A stretch of 64,000 nucleotides of DNA, from positions 2,666,001-2,730,000 of the forward strand of contig NZ_CP058529.1 in NCBI RefSeq assembly GCF_013401515.1. Reading direction: 5' to 3'. Under the pieces are notes generated by a model. That model was not told where the DNA came from, searched no databases, and saw only the letters and a program-made list of their open reading frames with translations. Below are positions 34,852-44,142 of this stretch, piece after piece. Position numbers and translations under genes: made by a program. This DNA comes from Halorarum halophilum (lineage in GTDB: Archaea > Halobacteriota > Halobacteria > Halobacteriales > Haloferacaceae). Numbering within the stretch: the first letter of the stretch is position 1; every line of letters begins with the position of its first letter.

Positions 34852-35184
34852 GTGCCCACAGAGTACGACAAACTGGTCCGCGACCGCATCCCCGAACTCG
34901 TCGAGACGAACGGCGAGACGCCCGTCACCCGCCGGGTCGAGGGCGAGGAGTACGGCGACTACCTGGCGGAGAAACTCGTCGAGGAGGCGCGCGAGTTCCG
35001 CGACGCACGGGCGACGGACGGGGAGGACCCGGACGCGGAACTCGCGGACGTGCTGGAGGTCATGGAGACGCTGCTCGACCGCGGCGACCGCGACCGGGTG
35101 CGTCGACTCCGGGAGGAGAAGGTCGCCGAGCGCGGCGGATTCGCCGAGGGGATCGTCCTCGAACGGGTCGAGGACGGGGGCTGA
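34852..35184 (+). CDS. MazG-like nucleoside triphosphate pyrophosphohydrolase
   Basis: A 110-residue protein from a GTG (MPTEYDKLVRDRIPELVETN). The Y-D-K-L-V-R-D-x-I-P-E opening and LAEKLVEEAREFRD ... PDAELADVLEVMETLLD, with the E-E-x-x-E and D-x-x-E metal-binding pairs, place it in the all-alpha NTP-PPase group near HisE/MazG. It probably removes non-canonical NTPs. I choose this GTG because the pattern begins directly after it. A five-base gap from an overlapping, unsupported ATG at 34847 in another frame was noted. It is followed 69 bases later by the M29 peptidase gene on the same strand. Confidence 0.85.
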   Translation: MPTEYDKLVRDRIPELVETNGETPVTRRVEGEEYGDYLAEKLVEEAREFRDARATDGEDPDAELADVLEVMETLLDRGDRDRVRRLREEKVAERGGFAEGIVLERVEDGG

Positions 35185-35253
35185 GACGGGGTCGGAGTCG
35201 GCGAGGGGTCGCCATCCGAAACCGGTAACTCCCGCCGTCCGAACCTCAAGGCA

Positions 35254-36342
35254 ATGGACCCCCGAATCCGCGAACACGCAGAGACCATCGTCGACCACTC
35301 GATCGAGCTCGAGGCCGGCGACGACCTCGTCGTCCAGATGCCGACCGAGGCGGCCGACCTCGCCGCCGCGATCCACGAACTCGCGGGTGACCGCGGCGCG
35401 AACCCGGTGTTCCTGAACAACGACGACCGGGCCCAGCGGGCGTTCATGCGCGCCCGCGGGGACGACTTCGAGACGCCCGAGCACCAGCTCGCGCTGTTCG
35501 AGGAGGCCGACGCGTTCGTCATCGCGCGGGCGGGCGGCAACGTCGCCGAGAAGTCCGACGTGGACCCCGAGACCACCGCGGCGTACAACCGCGCGTTCCG
35601 GCCGGTCCAGCGGGAGCGGCTCTCGAAGCGCTGGTGTCTCACCCAGTACCCGACCCGCGGACACGCCCAGCTCGCCGGGATGAGCACCGACGCGTACGAG
35701 AACTTCGTCTGGGACGCCGTCTCGCTCGACTGGGAGGAGCAGGGCGAGTTCCAGGCGGAGATGGTCGACCTGCTGAACGACGCCGACGAGGTCCGCATCC
35801 GGTCCGGCGAGGGGACGGACCTCACGATGTTCATCGCTGGCAACACCGCCATCAACGACGTCGGGAAGAAGAACCTCCCGGGCGGCGAGGTGTTCACCGC
35901 GCCGGTGAAGGACTCCGTAAACGGCGAGGTCCACTTCGATATGCCGCTGTACCGGCAGGGCCGCGAGATCGAGGACGTCCGCCTCCGGTTCGAGGACGGC
36001 CGCGTCGAGTCGTTCTCCGCCGAACGCAACGAGGACGTCCTAGAGGGCGTGTTCGACACCGACGAGGCCGCCCGCTACCTCGGTGAACTCGGCATCGGGA
36101 TGAACCGCGCCATCGACCGGTTCACCTACAACATGCTGTTCGACGAGAAGATGGGCGACACCGTCCACATGGCCGTCGGCAGCGCGTACCCGGAGACCGT
36201 GGGGGAAGGGAACGAGGTGAACGAGTCCGCCGAGCACGTGGACATGATCGTCGACATGAGCGAGGACTCGGTCATCGAACTCGACGGCGAGGTCGTCCAG
36301 CGGGACGGGACGTTCACGTTCGAGGAGCGCGAGGCCGAGTGA
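35254..36342 (+). CDS. Aminopeptidase, M29 family (thermophilic metalloaminopeptidase)
   Basis: A 362-residue protein of M29 length (family about 360-415). It begins MDPRIREHAETIVDHSIELE, as members do. Features near the C-terminal half are IRSGEGTDLTMFIAG, NLPGGEVFTAPVKDSVNGEV (a conserved metal-ligand Glu) and ELGIGMNRAIDRFTYNMLFDEKMGDTVHMAVG, with the His and Asp ligands in VDMIVDMSED. It is a cytosolic two-metal aminopeptidase of broad specificity. The gene ends in a run of E/A codons, followed by a repetitive gagcgaagcg/gaggcg stretch of about 100 bases. Confidence 0.93.
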   Translation: MDPRIREHAETIVDHSIELEAGDDLVVQMPTEAADLAAAIHELAGDRGANPVFLNNDDRAQRAFMRARGDDFETPEHQLALFEEADAFVIARAGGNVAEKSDVDPETTAAYNRAFRPVQRERLSKRWCLTQYPTRGHAQLAGMSTDAYENFVWDAVSLDWEEQGEFQAEMVDLLNDADEVRIRSGEGTDLTMFIAGNTAINDVGKKNLPGGEVFTAPVKDSVNGEVHFDMPLYRQGREIEDVRLRFEDGRVESFSAERNEDVLEGVFDTDEAARYLGELGIGMNRAIDRFTYNMLFDEKMGDTVHMAVGSAYPETVGEGNEVNESAEHVDMIVDMSEDSVIELDGEVVQRDGTFTFEEREAE

Positions 36343-36541
36343 GCGAAGCGAACGAGGCCTCGGAGAGCGAGCGGTGACCGGGGGAAACCGCGAGGAGCGC
36401 GAGGCGTGAGCCGAACGAGGTGAGGCGAAACGCCTCGGAGGACGCGGCGATGTCCAGCCTCCCGACCCTCTCCCCTGCCGACCTGTCACCCCGATCCCCT
36501 CCCACGACAGGTTCTTCCCCGTCGTTCCGGTAGACGAACCG

Positions 36542-37267
36542 ATGCCATCGAGACGGGCGTTCCTGGGACTGGCGGGCACTGCCGGAACCGCGGCGCTCCT
36601 CACGCGGACGAGGTACGTCTCGGTCGATACGGACGAACCGTCGGTGAGCGTCGTCCTTCCCCGGGAGGTTCCCGCGGTCGACGAGGTGGTGGAGACGGGT
36701 GGGCGTCCGGGCGAAGCCGAACCCGCCGACTCCCCGCCAGGCGAGGCGACCGACCGGCCGTCGACGTCGGAGTCGCGGGAGAGACCGACGTACGACGACG
36801 GGTGGGACTACGAGGCGACCCGGAGGGCCGTCCACGACCTCGTGAACGGCCACCGCGAGGACGAGGGGCTCGACGCGCTGGCGTGGAACGACGACCTCCA
36901 CGCCGTCGCTCGCGACTACGCGATCCGGATGGCCGAGGAGGGGTTCTTCTCGCACACGGACCCGTCGGGGAACGACTTCCAGTCGCGCTATCGGGCGGCC
37001 GGCGTCTCGTGCCGAGTGCGGACGGACGAGGGCTACCTGACCGGCGGCGAGAACCTCGCACAGACGTGGTGGCGCCGGCGGGTCGACACGGGGGACGACG
37101 TCGTCGTCCACGAGACGCCGGAGGGCCTCGCGGAGGGGATTGTGACCGGATGGATGAACTCCCCCGGACACCGCGAGAACCTCCTCCGCCCGCCGTGGAA
37201 CACCGAGGCGATCGGGATCGCGCGGGCGGAGGACGACAGGGTGCTCGCAGTTCAGAACTTCTGCTGA
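36542..37267 (+). CDS. Exported CAP-domain (SCP/PR-1-like) protein
   Basis: A 241-residue protein with a Tat signal, MPSRRAFLGLAGTAGTAALL (S-R-R-x-F-L). A linker of about 70 residues rich in E, P and S leads to a CAP domain from about residue 95: VNGHREDEGLDALAWNDDLH, ARDYAIRMAEEGFFSHTDPS (H of the site), TGGENLAQTWW (E), and GWMNSPGHRENLL (second H and E), ending IGIARAEDDRVLAVQNFC. The site residues are complete. CAP proteins in prokaryotes are secreted and bind lipids or have unclear enzymatic roles. The gene is monocistronic. Confidence 0.93.
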   Translation: MPSRRAFLGLAGTAGTAALLTRTRYVSVDTDEPSVSVVLPREVPAVDEVVETGGRPGEAEPADSPPGEATDRPSTSESRERPTYDDGWDYEATRRAVHDLVNGHREDEGLDALAWNDDLHAVARDYAIRMAEEGFFSHTDPSGNDFQSRYRAAGVSCRVRTDEGYLTGGENLAQTWWRRRVDTGDDVVVHETPEGLAEGIVTGWMNSPGHRENLLRPPWNTEAIGIARAEDDRVLAVQNFC

Positions 37268-37521
37268 GGCCGCCGGCCCACGGACCGGGAGTCCGCCGTT
37301 CGGAACGGGCGGGCAGTACTGATCCGCGAGGCCGTCCCGGAGTACAGGCAGCGCGGTGACGGGTCGCTCGGATGGGGTGACGATGTCCGCGACCAACCAG
37401 CCGAAACCAGCACACGTCGTGACGTGGCAGAAAGGGACTTCTCTCTTCGGATTCGGTCCGGGACGCCAGCGTCCGAAAGCGTGTCACGGGATTTATGACC
37501 GTGGAATCGTGTGACACGCCC

Positions 37522-37674
37522 GTGCCGAAAGTCAACTGCCCCGACTGCGGGCGCCAGATCGGGATGCACGAACTGGAAGCCAAGACGACGGCCAAGTCGG
37601 GTGGCTTCTCGACGCGCTACCGTTGCCCGTTCTGCCGGACGGACATGGACGACGTGACCGAGCACCTGGTGTAG
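37522..37674 (+). CDS. Small zinc-ribbon protein (50 aa)
   Basis: A 50-residue frame from a GTG, MPKVNCPDCGRQIGMHELEA, ending RYRCPFCRTDMDDVTEHLV. It has the C-P-x-C ... C-P-x-C arrangement of a one-knuckle-pair zinc ribbon (Cys 6, 9, 35, 38). ATTTATGACC lies about 25-30 bases before the GTG, so a leaderless mRNA is likely and the start is well placed. Codon bias is good. Haloarchaeal genomes hold many zinc micro-proteins of this size; some are needed for stress or biofilm traits in Haloferax, but this one is not identified. Confidence 0.7.
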   Translation: MPKVNCPDCGRQIGMHELEAKTTAKSGGFSTRYRCPFCRTDMDDVTEHLV

Positions 37675-37724
37675 CGGCGGCTCGCTGGCGGTTCGTGTGG
37701 GCGCGGAAGAGCGGCGCCGGGGGG

Positions 37725-38180
37725 CTACTCGACGTCGAGGTCGAACTGACCGTTCTCGACGACGGCGTTCAGGACGACCGACGTGTTCGTCTCGCGGATG
37801 TCCGCGTCCGCGAGGAGGCCCTTGATGCCCTCGTTCATCTGGTCGGTGTCGCGGAACTTCCCGATGGCGATGACGTCGTAGTCGCCGGTCACCTCGTACA
37901 CCGAGATCATCTGTTTCTGCTCCTGTAACCGGTCGACGATGTCCGGGAGCGCCTCGCCCTCGACCTTCAGCTGGACGATGGCGGTCACGTCGTAGCCGAG
38001 CCTGTCGTAGTTCACTCGCGGCGTGTACCCCTCGATGACCCCCTCCTCCTCCAGGTCGCGGAGGTGGTTCGAGACGGTCGTCACCGACACGTCGAGCTCC
38101 TCGCCGAGACTGCGGAGGCTGGCGCGACCGTTTCCGATGAGCGAGTTGACGAGCTGGGCGTCGAGGTTTTCGTACGTCAT
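37725..38180 (-). CDS. lrp: Lrp/AsnC family transcriptional regulator
   Basis: A 151-residue feast/famine regulator. Residues 1-60 form the winged HTH ([40 protein letters not shown]), and residues about 65-150 the RAM ligand domain ([33 protein letters not shown]). It is divergent from glnA across a 127-base shared promoter region. In Halobacterium salinarum an Lrp gene has the same position next to glnA and regulates it, so control of glutamine synthetase is the likely job here (inference from that system). Its TATA-like TTCTAAA (minus strand) lies 25-31 bases upstream of the ATG. Confidence 0.93.
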   Translation of the reverse strand: MTYENLDAQLVNSLIGNGRASLRSLGEELDVSVTTVSNHLRDLEEEGVIEGYTPRVNYDRLGYDVTAIVQLKVEGEALPDIVDRLQEQKQMISVYEVTGDYDVIAIGKFRDTDQMNEGIKGLLADADIRETNTSVVLNAVVENGQFDLDVE

Positions 38181-38307
38181 TACACCCGACCACGGCCTGG
38201 GGGGTTTAGAATTTTACGAATGTCCACTACTACCGCTGAGAGAGGGAAGGTTGCACTGACCGACAAGGATTTTATACTGGGTGTCGACCGGCTATACGTC
38301 TGAGTAC
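38181..38307. promoter_or_regulatory. Divergent lrp/glnA promoter region
   Basis: For lrp, TTCTAAA is seen on the minus strand at 38205-38211. For glnA, TTTATACT is at 38271-38278, giving a leader of a few bases before the ATG at 38308. Between them the imperfect palindrome-like AGAATTTTACGAATGT (38208-38223) is a possible Lrp site; that is a guess. Confidence 0.6.
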
Positions 38308-39687
38308 ATGACGGACGAAAACGTAGCTCCGGACGGCGGGCTGAGCGCGGACGAACAACAGGTAATCGATCGGATCGAGGAGGAGGGAATCGACTTCCTC
38401 CGGCTCCAGTTCACGGACATCCTCGGCACGGTGAAGAACGTCTCCATCCCGGCCTCGCAGGCCGAGAAGGCGTTCAGCGAGGGGATCTACTTCGACGGCT
38501 CCTCGATCGACGGCTTCGTGCGGATCCAGGAGTCGGATATGCGGCTCAAACCGGACCCCGCGACGTTCGCGGTGCTCCCGTGGCGGACCAGCAACGACGG
38601 CTCCGCGGGCGCCGCACGCCTCATTTGCGACGTCATCGACACCTCAACCGGCGAACCGTTCGAGGGTGACCCTAGATACGTGCTCAAGCAGGCTATCGAC
38701 CGGGCGGCCGATCTGGGGTACACCGTCAACGCCGGCCCCGAACCCGAGTTCTTCCTCTTCGAGGAGGACGAGGACGGTAACGCGACGACGCGGACGAACG
38801 ACGCGGGCGGCTACTTCGACCTCGCGCCCAAGGACCTCGCAACCGACATCCGGCGGGACATCATCTTCGGACTCGAGGAGATGGGTTTCGAGGTGGAGTC
38901 GAGCCACCACGAGGTCGCGGAGGGTCAACACGAGATCGCCTTCAAGTACGACGACGCGCTCTCGACGGCGGACAACATCGCGACGTTCCGGGCGGTCGTG
39001 CGCGCTATCGCGGCCGAGCACGACCTCCACGCGACGTTCATGCCCAAGCCCATCGCCCGCATCAACGGCTCGGGCATGCACGTTCACCTCTCGCTGTTCA
39101 CCGAGGACGGCGAGAACGCCTTCCACGACGAATCCGACGAGTTCAACCTCAGCGAGGTGGCCCACAGGTTCGTCGGCGGCATCCTGAAGAACGCCCCGGC
39201 CATCACGGCCGTCGCCAACCCCACGGTGAACAGCTTCAAGCGCCTGGTGCCGGGGTACGAGGCCCCCGTGTACGTGGCATGGTCCGACGTGAACCGCTCG
39301 GCACTCATCCGCAAGCCGGCCGCGCGCTCACCGCCGGCCTCCCGCATCGAACTCCGCTCGCCGGACCCGTCGTGTAACCCCTACCTCGCGCTCGCGACGA
39401 TGATTCACGCCGGTCTCGACGGCATCGAGAACGAGGTCAGTTGTCCAGACCCGGTTCGGGAGAACATATACGAATTCGATGAGGACAAGCGCGCCGAGTA
39501 CGACATCGACACGCTCCCCTCGAACCTAGGCGAGGCGCTCGAGGCACTCGAGGACAACGAGGTCGTGACGGCTGCGCTCGGCGAGCACGTTACGGAAAAG
39601 TTCATCGAGGCGAAGACGGAGGAGTACGACGAGTACCGCGCGGAGGTCTCCGATTGGGAGCGGGAGAAGTACCTCGAGACGTTCTAG
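38308..39687 (+). CDS. glnA: Glutamine synthetase, type I
   Basis: A 459-residue GS-I. The beta-grasp N-domain has [19 protein letters not shown] (near residue 30), then FDGSSIDGF (near 62). Catalytic signatures are [17 protein letters not shown] (near 143), [18 protein letters not shown] (near 204), [18 protein letters not shown] (near 248, NGSGMHxH), [20 protein letters not shown] (near 330) and [14 protein letters not shown]. No adenylylation Tyr motif of the GS-I beta type is evident, so it is probably of the alpha type, feedback inhibited and controlled at the transcription level by the adjacent Lrp. The ATG at 38308 is preferred over an upstream GTG at 38281. Confidence 0.97.
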   Translation: MTDENVAPDGGLSADEQQVIDRIEEEGIDFLRLQFTDILGTVKNVSIPASQAEKAFSEGIYFDGSSIDGFVRIQESDMRLKPDPATFAVLPWRTSNDGSAGAARLICDVIDTSTGEPFEGDPRYVLKQAIDRAADLGYTVNAGPEPEFFLFEEDEDGNATTRTNDAGGYFDLAPKDLATDIRRDIIFGLEEMGFEVESSHHEVAEGQHEIAFKYDDALSTADNIATFRAVVRAIAAEHDLHATFMPKPIARINGSGMHVHLSLFTEDGENAFHDESDEFNLSEVAHRFVGGILKNAPAITAVANPTVNSFKRLVPGYEAPVYVAWSDVNRSALIRKPAARSPPASRIELRSPDPSCNPYLALATMIHAGLDGIENEVSCPDPVRENIYEFDEDKRAEYDIDTLPSNLGEALEALEDNEVVTAALGEHVTEKFIEAKTEEYDEYRAEVSDWEREKYLETF

Positions 39688-39785
39688 CCCGAGCGTCGAC
39701 GATTTATTCGGTTTTCGTCCACCTGGTGCTCAACTCCTCCGCGGTTCGTTCTTGAACCGTCCGGTCGCGAACCGACCGTCTACCC

Positions 39786-40766
39786 TTACCCCTCGCCCGC
39801 GGTGTCGGATTCGGCGAGCGCAGGACGGCGAAGGTGGGCGACGACGGTCGGCCAGGCCACGACGAGCGCGACCGCGAGGAACGACAGCGGGAGCACCGCC
39901 AGCAGCCGGAACCGGGTAGTGTCGGGGACGACGCCGAACACGTACGGCAGCCCCACGACCGTGACGCCGTATGCGCCCACGAACAGCGCGCCGACGAGGG
40001 CGGTTCCGAGCACCGCGGCAACCGGGTCGACGGGCGCCGTCTCGGTCCCGCGGAGCCGCCAGACGAGGTAGCCGCCGAACGCCCCGCCGGCGGCGATGGC
40101 CGCGTCGAGCACCTCGTTGTCGAGCCCGGTCGCGAGCGCCACGACCGCGGCGGCGACACCGGCGACCGTCGCCGCGAAGAACACGCGGTCGGGCCGCGGT
40201 CTGAACCCGGAGCGGGCGACGCGCTGGAGGACGAAGAGCGCGACCAGCCCGACGGCGACCCCGACGACCACGTCGACGAGGTAGTGGACGCCGAGCACGA
40301 CGCGCGTGAGCGAGACGACCGCGACGATCCCGCCCGCGACGAGCCGGCGCGTCCGGCGATCCCACACGTCGAGGAACGCCGCGAGGCCGCCGTAAACCAT
40401 CGTCGCCCCGACGGCGTGCCCCGACGGGAAGCCGAAGTGCTCGCCGGTCGCCGCGTTCGCGTAGGCGGGCCGGAGCAGCTCGGGCAGCCACATCGGGAAC
40501 GTCGCCGTCGCGGCGCCCGGCGGCCGGGGGAGCAGGAAGAGACTCTTCAGCGCGGTCGACACCGCAAGTGCCGTGAGCCCCACGGCGATCAGCGTGGCGC
40601 CGACCCGACGCGGGTTCGCGGCGAGGCGGTCGTCGCCAAACCAGTACAGCAGCGCCAGGCCGAGGTAGAGGAACCAGACGTCACCCAGCTGTGTGAGCAG
40701 CGCGGCGACCGCGACGACGGACTCCGGCAGCGCCGAGAACGCCTCGACGAGGCCGACGCCTCGCAT
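39786..40766 (-). CDS. PAP2-family membrane phosphatase
   Basis: A 326-residue protein with about eight membrane helices. The three PAP2 motifs are present: KSLFLLPRPPG (residues about 68-78), FPSGHAVGATMVYG (near 115) and SLTRVVLGVHYLVDVVVG (near 152), so the His/Arg catalytic set is complete. It should dephosphorylate a lipid phosphate (isoprenyl diphosphate or phosphatidate) at the membrane. C-terminal to motif 3 is an extra block of about four helices. Its ATG lies three bases after the stop of the BrkB-type gene, so the two form an operon. Confidence 0.92.
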   Translation of the reverse strand: MRGVGLVEAFSALPESVVAVAALLTQLGDVWFLYLGLALLYWFGDDRLAANPRRVGATLIAVGLTALAVSTALKSLFLLPRPPGAATATFPMWLPELLRPAYANAATGEHFGFPSGHAVGATMVYGGLAAFLDVWDRRTRRLVAGGIVAVVSLTRVVLGVHYLVDVVVGVAVGLVALFVLQRVARSGFRPRPDRVFFAATVAGVAAAVVALATGLDNEVLDAAIAAGGAFGGYLVWRLRGTETAPVDPVAAVLGTALVGALFVGAYGVTVVGLPYVFGVVPDTTRFRLLAVLPLSFLAVALVVAWPTVVAHLRRPALAESDTAGEG

Positions 40767-40769
40767 CCG

Positions 40770-42122
40770 TCACCGCCGGTCCCGGACGGCGTCGATGGCC
40801 TTCCCGGGGACGTCGAGGAGGTTCAACCCCACTCCAACCACGAGGAACAGGGTGTACAGTCCGAGGGTGGAGAGGAAGAGGACGAGCATCGCCCCGATGG
40901 CGAACCAGCCGTCGAGCCAGTAGAACGCCCCAAGGGTGAGGACGACGCCGTACAGCAGCACCAGGTACGGCCCCCACCCGCGGGCGTGGCCGCGGCGCAT
41001 CCGCGACCGGACGTATCGCTTCAGCTCGGACTCCAGGGCCGGCTTCTCGACGGTCCGCTCGTCGATGTCGTCGAGTTCGGCGCGGAGTTCCGCGACCCGG
41101 CGATCCAGCTCCGCGATGTCGGGCGCGGGCTCGTCGTTCGCTTCCCCGCTCATGTGTGCTCGGGCATGTCCGGCGCCCCCTTTACCGTGCCGGTCTCGGC
41201 CGTCCCGGTCCCTCGCGTGTCGCGCCCGCGCCTCACCGCGTCCGTTCCCGTCGCCGATCGGCCGTTTCGCCCCGACGTCTGCTTGCGGTTTGGCGCCGGG
41301 GTCGAAGCCCGGGCGGCGGCCCTCGGCCAGCGTCACGTTCACGACGACGCCGACCAGGACGACCAGGCTGCCGAGGTAGAGCCACGTCACGAGCAGCAGC
41401 ACCGCGCCGATGGCGCCGTACACCTGCGGGCCGCTCCCGCTCGCGCCCTGGAGCCCGATGTAGGCCTGGAACCCGGCCTGGAGGAGCGTCCAGCCGACTC
41501 CGGCGAACACCGCGCCCGGGAGCACCTCGCGGACGCTCACCCGGGGCTCGGGGAAGAAGTAGTACATCGGGAGGAACGCGGCCGTCAGCACCACCGGGAG
41601 CACGAGGACGCTCAGGATGCCGAGGCCGAACCCGAGGTCGAGCGCGACGAGCACGCTCCCGAGCACCAGCATCAGGAGGAAGCTCGCGCCGATGCTGACG
41701 GCGACGACGACCGAGTCCCTGAGCCTGTCGACGAACGAGCTCTTCCCGACCGCGCCGTAGATGTTCTCGAAGGCGGTGTCGATGCCGCGGAACACCTTCA
41801 GGGTGCCCCAGATGGCGAGCAGGGCGCTGAACACCGTCGCCCCGCCCCTGCCGGCCCCGCTCTCGATGGCCTGGACCACGAACTGCTGGCCGGCGTCGGT
41901 CAGCAGCCCGGAGCTCGAGGAGACGACGATAGTGACGAGCTGTTCCTGGCCGACCGCGGCCGCGATCAGGAAGACGAGGATGACCGTGGGGAGGAGCGAG
42001 GCGAAGGCGTAGTAGGCGACGCCCGCCGCGAGGAAGGTTACCTCCAGGTCGGTGGTCGTCCGCGCGACCCGCCGGAGGAGATCGACTGTCCGCCACACGC
42101 GGGCCCGGGACTCCGTTGACAC
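40770..42122 (-). CDS. YihY/BrkB-family membrane protein fused to a coiled-coil two-helix domain
   Basis: A 450-residue protein from a GTG (MSTESRARVWRTVDLLRRVA). Residues about 20-270 form the six-helix BrkB domain (VTFLAAGVAYYAFASLLPTV, IWGTLKVFRGIDTAFENIYG, LPGAVFAGVGWTLLQAGFQ, YGAIGAVLLLVTWLYLGSLV). A linker rich in R, H, D and G (about 300-335, RARHARDRDGRDRHG) leads to a heptad-like helix (IAELDRRVAELRAELDDIDE) and two more membrane helices. The BrkB domain is unrelated to RNase BN despite the old name. The start is chosen because a 43-codon extension from 42251 has no domain and poor codon bias. Downstream is the PAP2 gene, three bases away. Confidence 0.85.
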   Translation of the reverse strand: MSTESRARVWRTVDLLRRVARTTTDLEVTFLAAGVAYYAFASLLPTVILVFLIAAAVGQEQLVTIVVSSSSGLLTDAGQQFVVQAIESGAGRGGATVFSALLAIWGTLKVFRGIDTAFENIYGAVGKSSFVDRLRDSVVVAVSIGASFLLMLVLGSVLVALDLGFGLGILSVLVLPVVLTAAFLPMYYFFPEPRVSVREVLPGAVFAGVGWTLLQAGFQAYIGLQGASGSGPQVYGAIGAVLLLVTWLYLGSLVVLVGVVVNVTLAEGRRPGFDPGAKPQADVGAKRPIGDGNGRGEARARHARDRDGRDRHGKGGAGHARAHMSGEANDEPAPDIAELDRRVAELRAELDDIDERTVEKPALESELKRYVRSRMRRGHARGWGPYLVLLYGVVLTLGAFYWLDGWFAIGAMLVLFLSTLGLYTLFLVVGVGLNLLDVPGKAIDAVRDRR

Positions 42123-42319
42123 GGGCGATAATTCGCGTGAAAGCGTCAAGAAAGCTCGGGCGTCAATGGCAGGTTCCGCCGAGTGCAGCCCCGTTTCAGT
42201 CCAGCCCACCGCAGTGTGGCCGAGCGTGAGCCGTGGGGTACCCCGTTCCAACGAGCCCTCGATTACCGTCCGTAGTGCGTCGGGGAGTCGGCGGGCGGGC
42301 GCTCGGTGGTACAGTCGGC

Positions 42320-43438
42320 CTACCCGAGGTGGGCGGTCGGGTCGCGCATCTCCTCGATGGAGGCGTCGGTCTTGAGCGCCGTGCCGGCGTAGTGGGCGCG
42401 CGTCGCCTCGAAGCCGGCGTCCCGGAGCGCCTCGATGAAGTCGTCCATCCCCGGCGCGGGGCGGTTCCAGAGCTCGCAGAGCCGGTGCTGGTCGTAGTGG
42501 GTCGGCGTGTCGAGTTCGCCCGAGAGGGTGTCGAGGAGCTTCCGGGCGCGCTTTGCCGTCCCCATGTCGTCGGTCACCGCCCCGCGGACGGACTCAGCGA
42601 AGTCGGCGTCGGCGACCCGGCCGAGCCAGAGCGGGCCGGCGGTGACGAGCCGGTTCGAGTCGCAGTGCGGGCACGTCTCGGGGGGGTTCGCGACGAGGCC
42701 GTACTCGTGCTCGCGCTCCAGGCAGTCCTGACAGTGGTGGACGTGGCCGAGTTCGACGACGCAGTCGTTCGCGGCCGAGGCCGACGCGTCGAGTTCGAGG
42801 TACGTCCGGGCGTAGTGGCGCGAGACGTGCGAGAGGACGGGTCTGGCCGCCTTGTCCCGGCTCGCGGCGCGGCGGACGAGCGCGGAGAGCAGGACGCGCA
42901 GGCCCATCTCGGGGTGGTAGTCGGTGTTCCGCGGGACCGTGGAGTACCGCCGGACGCCGGCGTCGAAGTGCGCGCCGCACAGCGGCGCCGTGTCGGTCGC
43001 GGTGACGCAGAGCAGGTTCCGCGTGCCGGCGACCGCCGCGTCGACGAACGGCATCGGCGAGCCGTACGGGTCGATATCGACCACGTCGAAGAAGTCGGTG
43101 TGGAGCAGGGCGTTCGCGTCAGCCTCGACGGCCTCGCTCCCGTCGTACTCGGCGAGGTTCCGGTTCGCGAGGGAGACGGCCTCCTCGTCCACGTCGGCGC
43201 AGGTCACGTTCCAGCCCTCGGCGGCCGCACGGGTCCCCCGGACGCCCGAGGCGGCCATCGCGTCGAGGTAGGTGTTCGCGCGCGGCTCCCGGTCGGCGTA
43301 CGCGCGCAGGACGGCGACGGTGACGTCGCGGTTCAGCTCCATCTCGGGGTTGTAGAACACGTCCTCGTTGCGCCCCTCGCTGGCGCCGTCGCGGGCGCCC
43401 TGGACCTCGACCGTGACGCCGCCCTCCTCGATCTGCAT
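42320..43438 (-). CDS. trm1: tRNA (guanine26-N2)-dimethyltransferase
   Basis: A 372-residue Trm1. The N-terminus has [18 protein letters not shown] (residues about 20-37, the V-F-Y-N-P-x-M-x-x-N-R-D mark). The SAM fold follows with [19 protein letters not shown], and the catalytic [16 protein letters not shown] (near 119). The C-terminal half carries Zn ligands ([24 protein letters not shown]). It forms m2,2G26 (and in some archaea m2G10 region) in tRNAs. The gene runs alone and is divergent from the SWIM-type gene with 155 bases between the ATGs. Confidence 0.96.
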   Translation of the reverse strand: MQIEEGGVTVEVQGARDGASEGRNEDVFYNPEMELNRDVTVAVLRAYADREPRANTYLDAMAASGVRGTRAAAEGWNVTCADVDEEAVSLANRNLAEYDGSEAVEADANALLHTDFFDVVDIDPYGSPMPFVDAAVAGTRNLLCVTATDTAPLCGAHFDAGVRRYSTVPRNTDYHPEMGLRVLLSALVRRAASRDKAARPVLSHVSRHYARTYLELDASASAANDCVVELGHVHHCQDCLEREHEYGLVANPPETCPHCDSNRLVTAGPLWLGRVADADFAESVRGAVTDDMGTAKRARKLLDTLSGELDTPTHYDQHRLCELWNRPAPGMDDFIEALRDAGFEATRAHYAGTALKTDASIEEMRDPTAHLG

Positions 43439-43593
43439 CTGTATCGGTACGTGTGGCGCTGGCGAGGATAAGCGACCCGACTGCGCGCCGCGACCGGTGC
43501 GGCTCGACCACCCGCGATTTCCGATTTCGCGGCCGTCGACGCCGCGCTCGGGCCTCCGAAGCGGTTTTGCCCCGGGGTCACCTAGCGTCGGGC

Positions 43594-44016
43594 ATGACCG
43601 AGGGGAACGCCGACGCCGGCCTGGACGCCGACGCGAGGAGCGACGGCCCCTCGGACGAGGAACTCGCCGACCTCGTCGCCGAGGACTGGCGCACGGCGCT
43701 GGAGGCGGCGGGCGAACTCAGACCCGTGATCGTCGAGGCGATCATCGGGACCCACGGCACCCGCGGCCGGCGGGCCATCGAGGCCGTCTCCGAGGAGCGC
43801 GTGAAGCAGTACCGCGACTTCACGGTCGTCGTCGGCCACCGGCAGGAGCACGTCGTCGAGGAGGGCAACTGCGACTGCGAGGACGCGGCGTACAACCTCG
43901 ACGCCGAGGACCCCGACGAGCGCTGCTGGCACGCGCTCGCGGTGGACGTGGCGGAGCGACTCGATCGGGTGGACCACCACGACATGTGGTACTCGGACGT
44001 CCGCGAGTTCCTGTGA
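43594..44016 (+). CDS. SWIM-type zinc-finger protein
   Basis: A 140-residue acidic protein from the ATG of MTEGNADAG (the frame extends 47 codons upstream but that part is Arg-rich and shadow-like). Residues about 62-125 hold [19 protein letters not shown], then [20 protein letters not shown] and CWHALAV, which is the C-x-C ... C-x-H pattern of a SWIM zinc finger. SWIM domains bind DNA or proteins; stand-alone short ones are frequent in haloarchaea without known role. It is convergent with the following luciferase-domain gene. Confidence 0.85.
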   Translation: MTEGNADAGLDADARSDGPSDEELADLVAEDWRTALEAAGELRPVIVEAIIGTHGTRGRRAIEAVSEERVKQYRDFTVVVGHRQEHVVEEGNCDCEDAAYNLDAEDPDERCWHALAVDVAERLDRVDHHDMWYSDVREFL

Positions 44017-44142
44017 ACGCTGGCCGCAGGGAAACCCACCCTCTTGGGCCGGTTCCCTATCGACTCAGTCCGCCTACCCCGGACACGGGAGCGACGAACA
44101 CACTGGATGCGTCGGACCTGGTCGATGACGCGGTCGCAGTTT

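Noticed and set aside
36343-36541. A short gene in the gagcgaagcg-rich gap after the aminopeptidase gene
   Set aside because: Repetitive Glu/Ala/Arg-type sequence in all frames without a start or conserved pattern.
39834-42119. A plus-strand open frame of 761 codons opposite the BrkB and PAP2 genes
   Set aside because: Antisense shadow; both minus-strand genes have complete family motifs and an operon arrangement.
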